DNA from: CBFDBF01 sp050291465
GTDB taxonomy: Bacteria > Pseudomonadota > Gammaproteobacteria > Chromatiales > Chromatiaceae
NCBI GenBank assembly: GCA_050291465.1
Contig: JBNKJV010000009.1
Location: forward strand, 59,561-123,560
Length of the DNA stretch: 64,000 nucleotides
Reading direction: 5' to 3'
In this document: piece by piece, positions 42,696-51,029 of the stretch
Numbering within the stretch: the stretch's first letter is position 1
Layout: each line of letters begins with the position of its first letter
Program-made: the position numbers and the translations under genes
The notes under the pieces: generated by a model
The model's input: the letters and a program-made list of their open reading frames with translations, nothing else
Told to the model about the DNA's origin: nothing
Database searches by the model: none

Positions 42696-44021
42696 CTACC
42701 CTTGACCTCGGAGCAGATAGAGTCCCTTCAGCAGGTTGAGCGCTTCATGCAGTTGATAATCCTCCTCCAGAAGCTTGTCCTGATCCGCGGCATCGTTGCC
42801 GCCTTTCGATGATTCCGTTTTCTTGCCGTTGCCGTTTTTCAGATGGCGCGCCAGATCCGCTTCCTTCAATTGCTCAATTTCATTCTGTTCCTGTTTCGAT
42901 ACCTTGACCGGCTCCAGTTTGATATCGGGCTTGATCCCCTCTGCCTGGATGGAGCGGCCGGAGGGCGTATAGTAGAGTGCGGTCGTCAGCTTGATCGCCG
43001 CACCGCGAGTTACCTGCAAAACCGACTGTACGGAGCCCTTACCGAATGTTTGCGTCCCCATAATCAGCGCCCGCTTGTGATCCTGCAGGGCTCCGGCGAC
43101 GATCTCCGAGGCGGAGGCGGAACCACTGTTGACCAGCACTACCATGGGCGCCCCCTGCAGAATGTCACCCGGGTTCGCCCGATACTCAAGCTCCGCGTCC
43201 GGCACCCGTCCTTTGGTGTAAACGATCATCCCCTCACTGAGAAAGGCGTCGCTCACCGACACGGCGCTGTTCAGAACCCCTCCCGGATTGTTGCGCAAGT
43301 CCAGCACCATTCCATTAATGCCCCCGTCCGACTGGGACTTCAACTCCTCTACCGCCTTTATCATGTCCTCAGTTGTTTGGGACTGAAAATGCGTAATACG
43401 CAGATAAGCGAAACCGGGTTCCAGGATACGGCTCTTGACGCTGTCCACCTTGATGACATCCCGCTCCAGGGTGATTCTCAGGGGCTTATCTTCATGTTCC
43501 CTGACGATGGTGAGGGTGATTTCGGTGCCGGGTTCTCCGCGCATGATGTTCACCGCTTCTGACAGGGTCATGCCTTTTACCGGTTTGTCATCGAGACGGA
43601 TAATCAGATCACCCGCCTTTACACCGCCCCGTTGCGCGGGAGTATCATCGATGGGGGCGATCACTTTGACGAAGCCGTCCTCCATTCCCACCTCCATCCC
43701 GAGCCCACCGAAATTACCGGATGTGCCCACCTGCAACTCCTTGTATTCCTCGGCATTGAGATAGGTGGTGTGGGGATCGAGGCCGGAAAGCATACCCCGT
43801 ATAGCCTGTTCCAGCAGTACGGTGTCATCCACCGGTTCAACGTAATCCTGCTTGATACGACCGAAGATCTCGGCGAAAACCCGCAATTCGTCCAGAGGGA
43901 CGCTTTGTGACGCCTCTTCCTCCGGTGTTACCTGCGCCGCTAGGTCTGGAGCGGGAAGCAGAAATACCCCCAAGGCAATGCCCATTAGGAACGGCGATAG
44001 AACAGACAGCCTCTTTTTCAT
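42696..44021 (-). CDS. S41 family C-terminal processing peptidase (CtpA/Prc-like)
   Basis: A 441-residue periplasmic serine protease. It has a signal peptide (about residues 8-28), an N-terminal helical part, a PDZ domain (about 105-190, with GGLGMEVGMEDGFVKVIAPI) and the S41 catalytic domain. The catalytic Ser is in NSGSASASEIVAGAL (about residue 300) and the Lys in GTQTFGKGSVQ. A low-complexity acidic tail follows. Such enzymes trim envelope proteins and peptidoglycan hydrolases. It is set between envC and yibQ and overlaps envC by four bases. Confidence 0.93.
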   Translation of the reverse strand: MKKRLSVLSPFLMGIALGVFLLPAPDLAAQVTPEEEASQSVPLDELRVFAEIFGRIKQDYVEPVDDTVLLEQAIRGMLSGLDPHTTYLNAEEYKELQVGTSGNFGGLGMEVGMEDGFVKVIAPIDDTPAQRGGVKAGDLIIRLDDKPVKGMTLSEAVNIMRGEPGTEITLTIVREHEDKPLRITLERDVIKVDSVKSRILEPGFAYLRITHFQSQTTEDMIKAVEELKSQSDGGINGMVLDLRNNPGGVLNSAVSVSDAFLSEGMIVYTKGRVPDAELEYRANPGDILQGAPMVVLVNSGSASASEIVAGALQDHKRALIMGTQTFGKGSVQSVLQVTRGAAIKLTTALYYTPSGRSIQAEGIKPDIKLEPVKVSKQEQNEIEQLKEADLARHLKNGNGKKTESSKGGNDAADQDKLLEEDYQLHEALNLLKGLYLLRGQG

Positions 44022-45232
44022 GTATAGATACCCGTTAACATTTCCAGTTTAATTCGGTCGGTGTCCGTCAGGCCACCCACCTTGTTACCTTTGGATGGTC
44101 TGCACCAGATCCCGGGATTTACCGGACGGCCGTTGTGTCTGACCTCGAAATACAACCCCGAATCCAAACGCCCTCCACTGCTGCCCACCAGACCTACCGG
44201 TTCGTCCGAGTCGACCCACTCTCCGGTCTCCTTGAACAGGGTCTGGTTGTGGCCGTAAAGGGTCATGTAGCCGTTGCCATGATCGATAATCATTAACAGA
44301 CCGAACCCGCGCAGCCAATCCGCAAAAACCACCCGGCCATGATAGACCGCTCGAACCTCTGTTCCCTCTTTGGCGGAAATAACCACGCCATCCCAGAGCA
44401 GGCCGCTGCCTTTGTCTGTTCCGAAGCGCGCTGCCAAGCGGCCGGTGGACGGCCAGTTCATCCTACCTTTTGACGCAGGGAACGGATCCCGCGTCACCGG
44501 TTCCACCGGGCGTTCCGCCTGCTCTTTCTGAAGTCGTTCCAGCAGTTCCCTTAGGCCCTTCTCGTCCTGTTGTAATCCGCTCAGCTCCTGCCCCTTGCTG
44601 CGAATATCCGCCGTCAGTGCCGTCATTACCTCCGTGCGGCCGGCGCGCGCCAACTCCAGACGCTGAACATCCACCTTCTTCCGCTCCTGCAGATCAACCA
44701 GTCGTTTCTCCTCCAGAACGATTTGTGCTTCCGTACGCTGCAGCATATCAAGAATCCTTTCAATCTCGGCCGCTCGCTCAATTCGGGCACGGTTCAGATA
44801 ATCGTAGTACACCATGATACGGCTGACCATGGCGGGATCCTGTTGATTGAGAAGGATTTTGACCCGCTCCTGGCGCCCCATGGCATATGCGGACCGGACC
44901 TGTTTCCTCAGTGCCTGCCGTTGCACGCTTAAAACTTTCCGCTGCTCCGCCTGTTCTTCCCGAAGACGGTTGAGCCGATTCCGCTGCCCCTGCAGCGCAC
45001 CGCTCACCTGCCGCAGATCAAGGGCGGCGCGCCCGATCCGTTGTTCTGTGGAGCGTAACTCCTGTAACAGGGCCTGTCGGGTCTTTTCCACCGAGTCGAG
45101 GGAGGATTTCAGCTTGCCGATACGCTGACGTAACTGCTCCAGCCGCTCTTTCGCGGCATCTATATCTTCCGCACCCTGTACCGCGGGTACGGTCAGTATG
45201 AGCAGTAGGATAAAGACCGATTTCCAGGGCAC
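44018..45232 (-). CDS. envC: Murein hydrolase activator EnvC
   Basis: A 404-residue periplasmic protein. A signal peptide (about residues 1-20) leads to a long coiled coil (about 25-240) and a C-terminal LytM/M23-like domain (about 280-385). The domain has degenerate catalytic positions: LLWDGVVIS where active enzymes have the first His and Asp, and LYFEVR where they have HFEIR. This matches EnvC, which activates amidases rather than cutting itself. It acts at the septum with FtsEX. It overlaps the S41 protease gene by four bases and gpmI by one. Confidence 0.92.
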   Translation of the reverse strand: MPWKSVFILLLILTVPAVQGAEDIDAAKERLEQLRQRIGKLKSSLDSVEKTRQALLQELRSTEQRIGRAALDLRQVSGALQGQRNRLNRLREEQAEQRKVLSVQRQALRKQVRSAYAMGRQERVKILLNQQDPAMVSRIMVYYDYLNRARIERAAEIERILDMLQRTEAQIVLEEKRLVDLQERKKVDVQRLELARAGRTEVMTALTADIRSKGQELSGLQQDEKGLRELLERLQKEQAERPVEPVTRDPFPASKGRMNWPSTGRLAARFGTDKGSGLLWDGVVISAKEGTEVRAVYHGRVVFADWLRGFGLLMIIDHGNGYMTLYGHNQTLFKETGEWVDSDEPVGLVGSSGGRLDSGLYFEVRHNGRPVNPGIWCRPSKGNKVGGLTDTDRIKLEMLTGIYT

Positions 45233-46779
45233 TAGGATGCCATGGCTTCCGAAAAACTCATCAGGGAGCGCCCGGTCATATCGACGGGTTGTTCCAGGCC
45301 CATCATGTGCAACAGCGTCGGGGCGATATCACACAGGGCACCGTGCTCCCGCAACAACACCTGCCGACCCACGTAGATCAGGGGCACCGGGTTGTTGGTG
45401 TGCGCGGTATGGGGCTGGCCGGTAACGCGATCAATCATCTGTTCGGCATTGCCGTGATCGGCGGTAATAAGCAGTTCCCCGTCCGTACCGCCGAGGGCCT
45501 CGATGATCCTGCCCAGACACTGATCAACGATCTCGATCGCCTTCACCGCGGCCTGGTAGTTTCCCGTGTGTCCGACCATATCCGGGTTGGCAAAATTACA
45601 AATGATGGCGTCGTAGCTCCCGCTCTTTATGGCCGCTACGAGATTATCCGCCACTTCCGGAGCGCTCATCTCCGGCTGCAGGTCATAGGTTGCAACCTTG
45701 GGTGACGGCACCAGAATTCGTTCCTCACCCTCGAACACCTCCTCCCGACCGCCATTAAAAAAGAAGGTGACATGAGCGTATTTTTCCGTCTCGGCCAGAC
45801 GCAACTGACGCAGGCCGTTGTCGGCCAGATACTCACCGAAACCGTTGGCAAGCCGCTCCGGAGGAAACGCAACCGGAATAGGGAAATCCTTGCTGTACTC
45901 GGTGAGACTGACATAAGCGGCCAGCCGCGGTGTGCTTGTCCTCCCGAAGCCATCGAATTCCACCTCTATGAAGGCGCGGGTCAGTTCCCGGGCCCGATCG
46001 GCGCGGTAATTCATAAAGACCACGGCATCCCCATCGCCGATCGACACCGGTTCCCCGATAAGGGTCGCCTTCACGAACTCATCCGTTTCATCTCTATCAT
46101 AGGCGGCCTGCAACCCGGACGGGGCATCCGGAGCCATGTATTCCGCCCTTCCCAGGGTCAACATGTCGTAGGCCACCTGCACCCGTTCCCAGCGGTTGTC
46201 CCGATCCATGGCGTAATAACGGCCGATCAATGAGGCGATCCTGCCGCCGCCCGCTTCATCCATCACCCGTTGCAAGGCCTCCAACGAAGGCGCCGCACTT
46301 CGCGGCGGTGTATCGCGGCCGTCTAGAAAGGCGTGCACGAAAACCTGCTCGCAACCCCGCTCCACCGCCATCCGCACCATGGCATGGATATGCTCCTCAT
46401 GGCTGTGCACCCCTCCCGGAGACAGCAGACCGAAGATGTGCAGGGCACCGCCCGCCGCCTTCGCTTTATCTATCGCCAGGGTAAGTGCCGGATTGCCGGC
46501 GAACTCTCCCGACTCCACCGCCCGGCTGACACGGGTAAACTCCTGGAACACGATTCGTCCGGCACCGAGGTTCAGATGCCCGACTTCGGAATTGCCCATC
46601 TGGCCTTCAGGCAGACCCACGTCGGATCCGGAAGTCCCGATAAGGGTATGGGGACACTCCTGCCAGAGACGATCCCAGACCGGGGTCCTCGCCGCCCGAA
46701 TGGCATTGAAATCGTCGCTTTCACTATAGCCCCAGCCATCGAGAACCAACAGGACGACCGGTTTGGCAGTAGCTTTCAT
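45232..46779 (-). CDS. gpmI: 2,3-bisphosphoglycerate-independent phosphoglycerate mutase
   Basis: Interconverts 3- and 2-phosphoglycerate in glycolysis without a cofactor. The 515-residue protein has the phosphatase-like core: VLLVLDGWGYSE at the start, the active-site Ser in EGQMGNSEVGHLNLGAGR at about residue 60, FVHAFLDGRDTPP, ANPDMVGHTGNY and TADHGNAEQM. Two manganese ions bind at these sites. The upstream gap is AT-rich and shared with the divergent ArsR-type gene. Confidence 0.97.
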   Translation of the reverse strand: MKATAKPVVLLVLDGWGYSESDDFNAIRAARTPVWDRLWQECPHTLIGTSGSDVGLPEGQMGNSEVGHLNLGAGRIVFQEFTRVSRAVESGEFAGNPALTLAIDKAKAAGGALHIFGLLSPGGVHSHEEHIHAMVRMAVERGCEQVFVHAFLDGRDTPPRSAAPSLEALQRVMDEAGGGRIASLIGRYYAMDRDNRWERVQVAYDMLTLGRAEYMAPDAPSGLQAAYDRDETDEFVKATLIGEPVSIGDGDAVVFMNYRADRARELTRAFIEVEFDGFGRTSTPRLAAYVSLTEYSKDFPIPVAFPPERLANGFGEYLADNGLRQLRLAETEKYAHVTFFFNGGREEVFEGEERILVPSPKVATYDLQPEMSAPEVADNLVAAIKSGSYDAIICNFANPDMVGHTGNYQAAVKAIEIVDQCLGRIIEALGGTDGELLITADHGNAEQMIDRVTGQPHTAHTNNPVPLIYVGRQVLLREHGALCDIAPTLLHMMGLEQPVDMTGRSLMSFSEAMAS

Positions 46780-46802
46780 AAGACCCCAGCTCCAAGATAA
46801 AT

Positions 46803-46828
46803 TGTTTATAAAACAGTTTATTAAAACA
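46803..46828. promoter_or_regulatory. AT-rich palindromes between gpmI and the ArsR-type gene
   Basis: TGTTTATAAAACA (46803-46815, arms TGTTT and AAACA) is directly followed by GTTTATTAAAAC (46816-46827). The pair sits in the 155-base divergent gap, nearer gpmI. It is a candidate operator for the adjacent repressor. Confidence 0.35.
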
Positions 46829-46868
46829 TTTTTCCGGTATATTAACTAGGACCCGAAAAAGCAAAATA

Positions 46869-46889
46869 TTTTCCCCATTCAGGGGAAAA
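46869..46889. promoter_or_regulatory. Perfect inverted repeat in the gpmI/arsR gap
   Basis: TTTTCCCC (46869-46876) and GGGGAAAA (46882-46889) form an 8-bp stem with a 5-base loop, about 45 bases before the repressor start. It may be an operator for the divergent pair or a terminator-like hairpin. Confidence 0.4.
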
Positions 46890-46934
46890 ACAGAGTATTA
46901 TTGTATTAATCTGTTGTTATCTAAGGTTGCGGGC

Positions 46935-47306
46935 ATGGAGCAGAAATTCAATAACCCCAAGACGTCTCTTATGGAGGCCGAGGACGATATCCCTACGGAT
47001 TTTGAGGCATTACTGGAAGGAGACGAAGATATCGAACGGGCATCCCGTTCCCTGAAGGCCATGTCCCACCCCCTGCGCCTGAAAATTCTCTGCACACTCG
47101 GAGATCAGGAGGTGAGCGTCCAGGAGATCGTGGAGCAGGTGGGTACGTCGCAGAGCAATATCTCCCAGCATCTTGCGATCCTGCGGGATAAAGGGATTCT
47201 CGCCTCCCGCAAAGATGCCAATCGCGTTTTTTACCGTGTGAGCGACTCAAGGACCCTGCAGCTGATCGGCATGATGAGGGTCGTCTTCTGTCAACAAAAA
47301 CACTGA
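46935..47306 (+). CDS. ArsR-family repressor, BigR/SqrR/YgaV-like persulfide sensor
   Basis: A 123-residue winged-helix repressor. The first 35 residues are an acidic extra arm. The DNA-reading helices are in VQEIVEQVGTSQSNISQHLA and the wing follows at about residue 88-98. Two cysteines, C53 (KILCTLGD) and C119 (VVFCQQKH), are 66 residues apart, as in the persulfide sensors SqrR (C41/C107) and BigR (C42/C108). Arsenic or zinc ArsR metal boxes are missing. A membrane rhodanese gene follows, similar to the ygaV-ygaP pairing of E. coli. ATG 46935 has AAGG upstream; the TTG at 46914 is rejected. Confidence 0.85.
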   Translation: MEQKFNNPKTSLMEAEDDIPTDFEALLEGDEDIERASRSLKAMSHPLRLKILCTLGDQEVSVQEIVEQVGTSQSNISQHLAILRDKGILASRKDANRVFYRVSDSRTLQLIGMMRVVFCQQKH

Positions 47307-47422
47307 GCGGTTACACCATTTAACACAAGCCGTTTTTCCCGGACCACCTACCCGGACTAGGCCATATTCCGTGATCCGGGGTAGAATCACTCCCTGTTTT
47401 TCAATCAATCATCTTACGCGTA

Positions 47423-47854
47423 ATGGAACAACTTCTTGAATTTGCCGGAAACAACCTCGCGCTCGTGGCAGCGCTGGTGGTCATTCTCTTTCTTCTTGCT
47501 CAGAACCTCCTGACCGATATGGGCGGGAAATGGGTGGTCGACCCGCAGCGGGCAACCGAGTTGCTGAACCGGGAGGATGCGGTGGTGGTGGATGTCCGTC
47601 CCATGGCCGACTTTTCCAAGGGCCACATCATCAATGCCATCAACATTCCGATGAACGGTTTTAAAAACCAGATGACCCAGCTGGAAAAACACAAAGAGAA
47701 ACCGGTCATCGTTGCCTGCCGCTCCGGTGCCCAGTCTCCCGCTGCCTGTAAGTTACTGCGCGGCAGCGGCTTCGAGCAAGTCTATAATCTGCAGGGCGGA
47801 ATCCTCGCCTGGCAGAACCGCAATCTGCCTATCAGCCGCAAGAATAAGAAATGA
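47423..47854 (+). CDS. yibN: Membrane-anchored rhodanese-like protein (YibN)
   Basis: A 143-residue protein with an N-terminal membrane helix (about residues 10-30) and one rhodanese domain. The catalytic Cys is C99 in VACRSGAQSPAAC, and VVVDVRPMADFSKGHI and YNLQGGILAWQ are the flanking conserved parts. It would carry persulfide sulfur near the membrane. It is downstream of the two-cysteine repressor and upstream of secB, as yibN is in E. coli; grxC, which lies between them in E. coli, is absent here. Confidence 0.92.
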   Translation: MEQLLEFAGNNLALVAALVVILFLLAQNLLTDMGGKWVVDPQRATELLNREDAVVVDVRPMADFSKGHIINAINIPMNGFKNQMTQLEKHKEKPVIVACRSGAQSPAACKLLRGSGFEQVYNLQGGILAWQNRNLPISRKNKK

Positions 47855-47903
47855 TTAGAACCTGTATTGTCCTATCAACCGGAAGCCATCTCGGAACAAT
47901 CTC

Positions 47904-48392
47904 ATGAGTGAAGAAACCCAAGCCCAACAAGAAAACGACCGCAATTTTTCCATACAGCGCATCTACACCAAAGATCTCTCCTACGAAGCCCCGAACGTTC
48001 CCGGCATCTTTACCGAGCAGTGGCAGCCCCAAACCGATCTTGATCTAAACACCGAGGTCAACGCTCTGGGCAATGACCATTACGAGGTTGTATTGAGGCT
48101 CACGGTTACCACCAAAACCAGCGACAAGGTCGCGTTTCTGGCGGAGGTACAACAGGCTGGCATCTTCCTGATCAAGGGCTGGGATCAGAATGAGATGGGG
48201 CCGATGATCGGCGCCTACTGTCCCAACATCCTCTTTCCCTATGCCAGAGAGGTGGTTACAACCCTGGTAGGCAAAGGAAGCTTTCCGCAGCTGGTGCTTT
48301 CGCCGATCAATTTCGATCTCCTCTATGCGCAACAGCTCCAGAAGATGCAGCAGCAACAGGCACAGCAGGCCGAGCAGACTGAAGCGGACTGA
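47904..48392 (+). CDS. secB: Protein-export chaperone SecB
   Basis: A 162-residue cytoplasmic chaperone that keeps preproteins unfolded for SecA. IQRIYTKDLSYEAPNVPGIF at the start and PNILFPYAREVVTTLVGKG in the middle are the family signatures. The Gln/Ala-rich C-terminus (QQQQAQQAEQTEAD) lies where SecB touches SecA. gpsA follows after 9 bases. Confidence 0.96.
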   Translation: MSEETQAQQENDRNFSIQRIYTKDLSYEAPNVPGIFTEQWQPQTDLDLNTEVNALGNDHYEVVLRLTVTTKTSDKVAFLAEVQQAGIFLIKGWDQNEMGPMIGAYCPNILFPYAREVVTTLVGKGSFPQLVLSPINFDLLYAQQLQKMQQQQAQQAEQTEAD

Positions 48393-48401
48393 GAATACCG
48401 C

Positions 48402-49409
48402 ATGGATAAGCCCCGTCCGAAGATCGCGGTTCTTGGCGCAGGTTCCTGGGGTACCGCCCTTGCCATATTGCTCAGCCGAAACCGCGCCGAGGTACGCCTC
48501 TGGGGTATTCCTGAAGAGGTAGCCGACCTCCTGCGTGACGGGGAAAACCGGCGCTACCTGCCGGGTTTGACCTTTCCCGATAGTTTGATACCCACGGACG
48601 ATCTGGCAGCCGCCGTAGAGGATGCGGAGGAGGTGCTTTTGGCCGTTCCCAGTCACGCCTTCCGGTCTGTGCTGGAGCGAGCCGCACCCATGCTGGGCCA
48701 AAGCACCTCGGTAAGCTGGGCCACCAAGGGACTGGAACCGGGAAGCGCCCGACTGTTGAGTTCCGTGGCCGTGGAGATTCTCGGTGACAAACATCCTATC
48801 GGTGTGATCTCCGGCCCCACCTTCGCGGGCGAAGTGGGCCGCGGTCTCCCCACCGCGGTGACCGTCGCCTCCACTCACAGCGAACATGCCCGAAGAGTGG
48901 CCGACTATCTCCGCTCGGACTGCTTCCGCGCCTATACCAGTGATGACGTGATCGGCGTCCAGGTGGGCGGCGCGGCCAAGAATGTGATGGCCATCGGCGC
49001 GGGCATAGCCGACGGACTCGGCTTCGGCGCCAACACCCGGGCCGCCCTCATCACCCGCGGTCTGGCGGAGATCATGCGCCTGGGCCTGGCCATGGGCGGC
49101 AAGGAAGAGACTTTCATGGGTCTGGCCGGATTGGGTGACCTGACTCTTACCTGCACCGACAATCAATCCCGCAACCGCCGTATGGGTCTGGCGCTGGCGC
49201 AGGGGATGACCATCGATGAGGCCAGGCAGGAGATCGGCCAGGAGGTGGAGGGTGTCGGCACCGCCAAGGTGGTGTACCGGAAGGCGCAGGAGTTGCAGAT
49301 CGAAATGCCCATTACGGAGCAGATCTACCGCGTGCTTTATGAAGGATTGGATCCCAGAGAAGCGGTTCAGAACCTGCTGGAACGCCGTCAGAAAGCGGAG
49401 TATGAGTAG
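48402..49409 (+). CDS. gpsA: Glycerol-3-phosphate dehydrogenase (NAD(P)+)
   Basis: Makes sn-glycerol 3-phosphate for phospholipid synthesis. The 335-residue protein has the nucleotide site VLGAGSWGTALA, the catalytic Lys in GGAAKNVMAIGAGIADGL, and the GLAGLGDLTLTC segment. The LGFGANTRAALITRGLAE motif carries the substrate-binding Arg. It follows secB as in E. coli. Confidence 0.97.
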   Translation: MDKPRPKIAVLGAGSWGTALAILLSRNRAEVRLWGIPEEVADLLRDGENRRYLPGLTFPDSLIPTDDLAAAVEDAEEVLLAVPSHAFRSVLERAAPMLGQSTSVSWATKGLEPGSARLLSSVAVEILGDKHPIGVISGPTFAGEVGRGLPTAVTVASTHSEHARRVADYLRSDCFRAYTSDDVIGVQVGGAAKNVMAIGAGIADGLGFGANTRAALITRGLAEIMRLGLAMGGKEETFMGLAGLGDLTLTCTDNQSRNRRMGLALAQGMTIDEARQEIGQEVEGVGTAKVVYRKAQELQIEMPITEQIYRVLYEGLDPREAVQNLLERRQKAEYE

Positions 49410-49452
49410 AAGTTGGAAGTACAGGATAATGATCTGGATTATTGGGGTTTTC

Positions 49453-49917
49453 CTAGGATCCGGATCCTCTGAAGTCCTGCTGCCGCCAAGCCTCGTACAG
49501 GATCACCGCAACCGCATTGGATAGATTCAGGCTGCGATTGCCCGCAACCATCGGGATTTGCAGCCGCTGCTCCGGCGGCAGGCTGTCCAGGACGGCCTGC
49601 GGCAATCCCCGCGTTTCCGGGCCGAAAAGGAAGGCGTCGCCCGGCACAAAAACCGCCTCCGAGTAGCTACGACAACCACGGGTGGAACAGGCGAAGAGCC
49701 TTGGCGGTGTCTGTCCTAAAAAAGCCTCGAGGCTCGCGTGCTCCCTAACCGACGCCAGCTCTGAATAGTCCATACCCGCCCGTCGCAGGTGCTTGTCATC
49801 CAGTTGGAATCCGAGGGGATGAATAAGATGGAGGGTACTGCCACTGTTGGCACAAAGGCGTATTATATTGCCGGTGTTAGGCGGTATCTCCGGCTCTAGC
49901 AATACCACATGAAACAT
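49453..49917 (-). CDS. trmL: tRNA (cytidine/uridine-2'-O-)-methyltransferase TrmL
   Basis: A 154-residue SPOUT-fold enzyme that 2'-O-methylates the wobble base of tRNA-Leu. The knot features are FHVVLLEPEIPPNTGNIIRL at the start, LFGPETRGLP and the NRSLNLSNAVAVILYEAWRQ end. ATG 49917 is preferred over the TTG upstream. Its start codon lies only 14 bases from the divergent pyrD start, so the two leaders overlap. Confidence 0.95.
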   Translation of the reverse strand: MFHVVLLEPEIPPNTGNIIRLCANSGSTLHLIHPLGFQLDDKHLRRAGMDYSELASVREHASLEAFLGQTPPRLFACSTRGCRSYSEAVFVPGDAFLFGPETRGLPQAVLDSLPPEQRLQIPMVAGNRSLNLSNAVAVILYEAWRQQDFRGSGS

Positions 49918-49931
49918 TACGGAAACACCCC

Positions 49932-50894
49932 ATGACAAAGAGCGGACAACAGCCCCTCGCGGTAGAATTTTGCGGACTCCAATTCGACACCCCGGTAGTA
50001 CTGCTGTCCGGTTGCGTCGGGTTTGGCGAAGAATACACCCGGGTTAAGGGGTTTTCCAACACAGACGCCGGTGCGGTATGCCTGAAGGGGACCACCCTTG
50101 ATCCGCGATCGGGTAATCCTCCGCATCGGGTTTACGAAACCGCCAGCGGGTTACTTAATGCCATCGGTCTCCAGAATCCCGGGGTAGACCATGTGGTGAA
50201 CCATATTCTGCCCGAGCTCAATTTCAGCGAGACCCGCTTTATCGCCAATATCTCGGGGTCAACCATAGAAGAGTATTCCGAAGTGGCGCGCCGTTTCAAC
50301 GACTCGCCGGTGGACGCCCTGGAGATCAATATCTCCTGCCCGAACGTCAAACAGGGGGGCGCGGCCTTTGGTAACGACCCGGAAACCTCCGCCCGGGTTG
50401 TGGAGGCCTGCCGCAGCGTTACCGACAAACCGTTAATCACCAAACTCTCTCCCAACCAGACCGATATTGCGGAAAACGCCCGGCGCTGTATAGAAGCGGG
50501 CAGTGACGCCTTCTCCGTTATCAATACGCTGATGGGAATGGCCATAGACGCCGAAAACCGAACACCCATTATCGGCAACAACCAGGGGGGGCTTTCCGGA
50601 CCCGCCATCAAACCGGTGGCCCTTCTCAAAGTGCACCAGGTCTACCAGGTATGCCGGGAACACAATATTCCCATCATCGGCCAGGGCGGCATAAGCTCCG
50701 CCAGGGATGCCCTGGAGTTTCTTATCGCCGGCGCCACTGCGGTGGGTGTCGGCACGGCCCTTTTTTACGATCCACTGATCTGCAAGAAAATCAACAAAGG
50801 GATCGTGGAATACCTGGAACGCCACGCAATCGGCTCGGTTCGCGAGCTTACCGGGTCCCTGCGGCTGAATACGCAGACCGTATGCTGTGAGTAA
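49932..50894 (+). CDS. pyrD: Dihydroorotate dehydrogenase, class 1B-like (PyrD)
   Basis: Oxidises dihydroorotate to orotate in pyrimidine synthesis. The 320-residue protein has the class 1 active-site cysteine C136 in NISCPNVKQGG and the 1B-type NTLMGMAIDAENRTP and GGLSGPAIKP segments. There is no N-terminal membrane extension, unlike the class 2 enzyme usual in gammaproteobacteria. Class 1B enzymes normally need the electron-transfer subunit PyrK, which is not in the window. ATG 49932 is only 14 bases from the trmL start. Confidence 0.9.
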   Translation: MTKSGQQPLAVEFCGLQFDTPVVLLSGCVGFGEEYTRVKGFSNTDAGAVCLKGTTLDPRSGNPPHRVYETASGLLNAIGLQNPGVDHVVNHILPELNFSETRFIANISGSTIEEYSEVARRFNDSPVDALEINISCPNVKQGGAAFGNDPETSARVVEACRSVTDKPLITKLSPNQTDIAENARRCIEAGSDAFSVINTLMGMAIDAENRTPIIGNNQGGLSGPAIKPVALLKVHQVYQVCREHNIPIIGQGGISSARDALEFLIAGATAVGVGTALFYDPLICKKINKGIVEYLERHAIGSVRELTGSLRLNTQTVCCE

Positions 50895-51029
50895 TTAGGG
50901 GTATATCTTCTCCTCCGATTACGGAGTAATATTGAGGAGCCTCTGATTAAAATGCCAGCGTCTCGGCCATCAGCGATTTAATTAAGGGGCCCCTTAGGGT
51001 ACTCGCATAGGGATATCAACAGCTAGCGC
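50895..51029. other. Gap between pyrD and the HDOD gene with two palindromes
   Basis: Apart from the palindromes CTCCG-ATTA-CGGAG (50913-50926) and TAAGGGGCCCCTTA (50983-50996), no feature is seen. Confidence 0.5.
50983..50996. promoter_or_regulatory. Perfect 14-base palindrome before the HDOD gene
   Basis: TAAGGGGCCCCTTA reads the same on both strands and lies 33 bases before ATG 51030. It could be an operator for a dimeric regulator; its GC-rich core is unlike the AT-rich surroundings. Confidence 0.4.

Noticed and set aside
48045..49166. 373-codon frame opposite secB/gpsA
   Set aside because: Covers two conserved genes antisense; no domain and no ribosome site.
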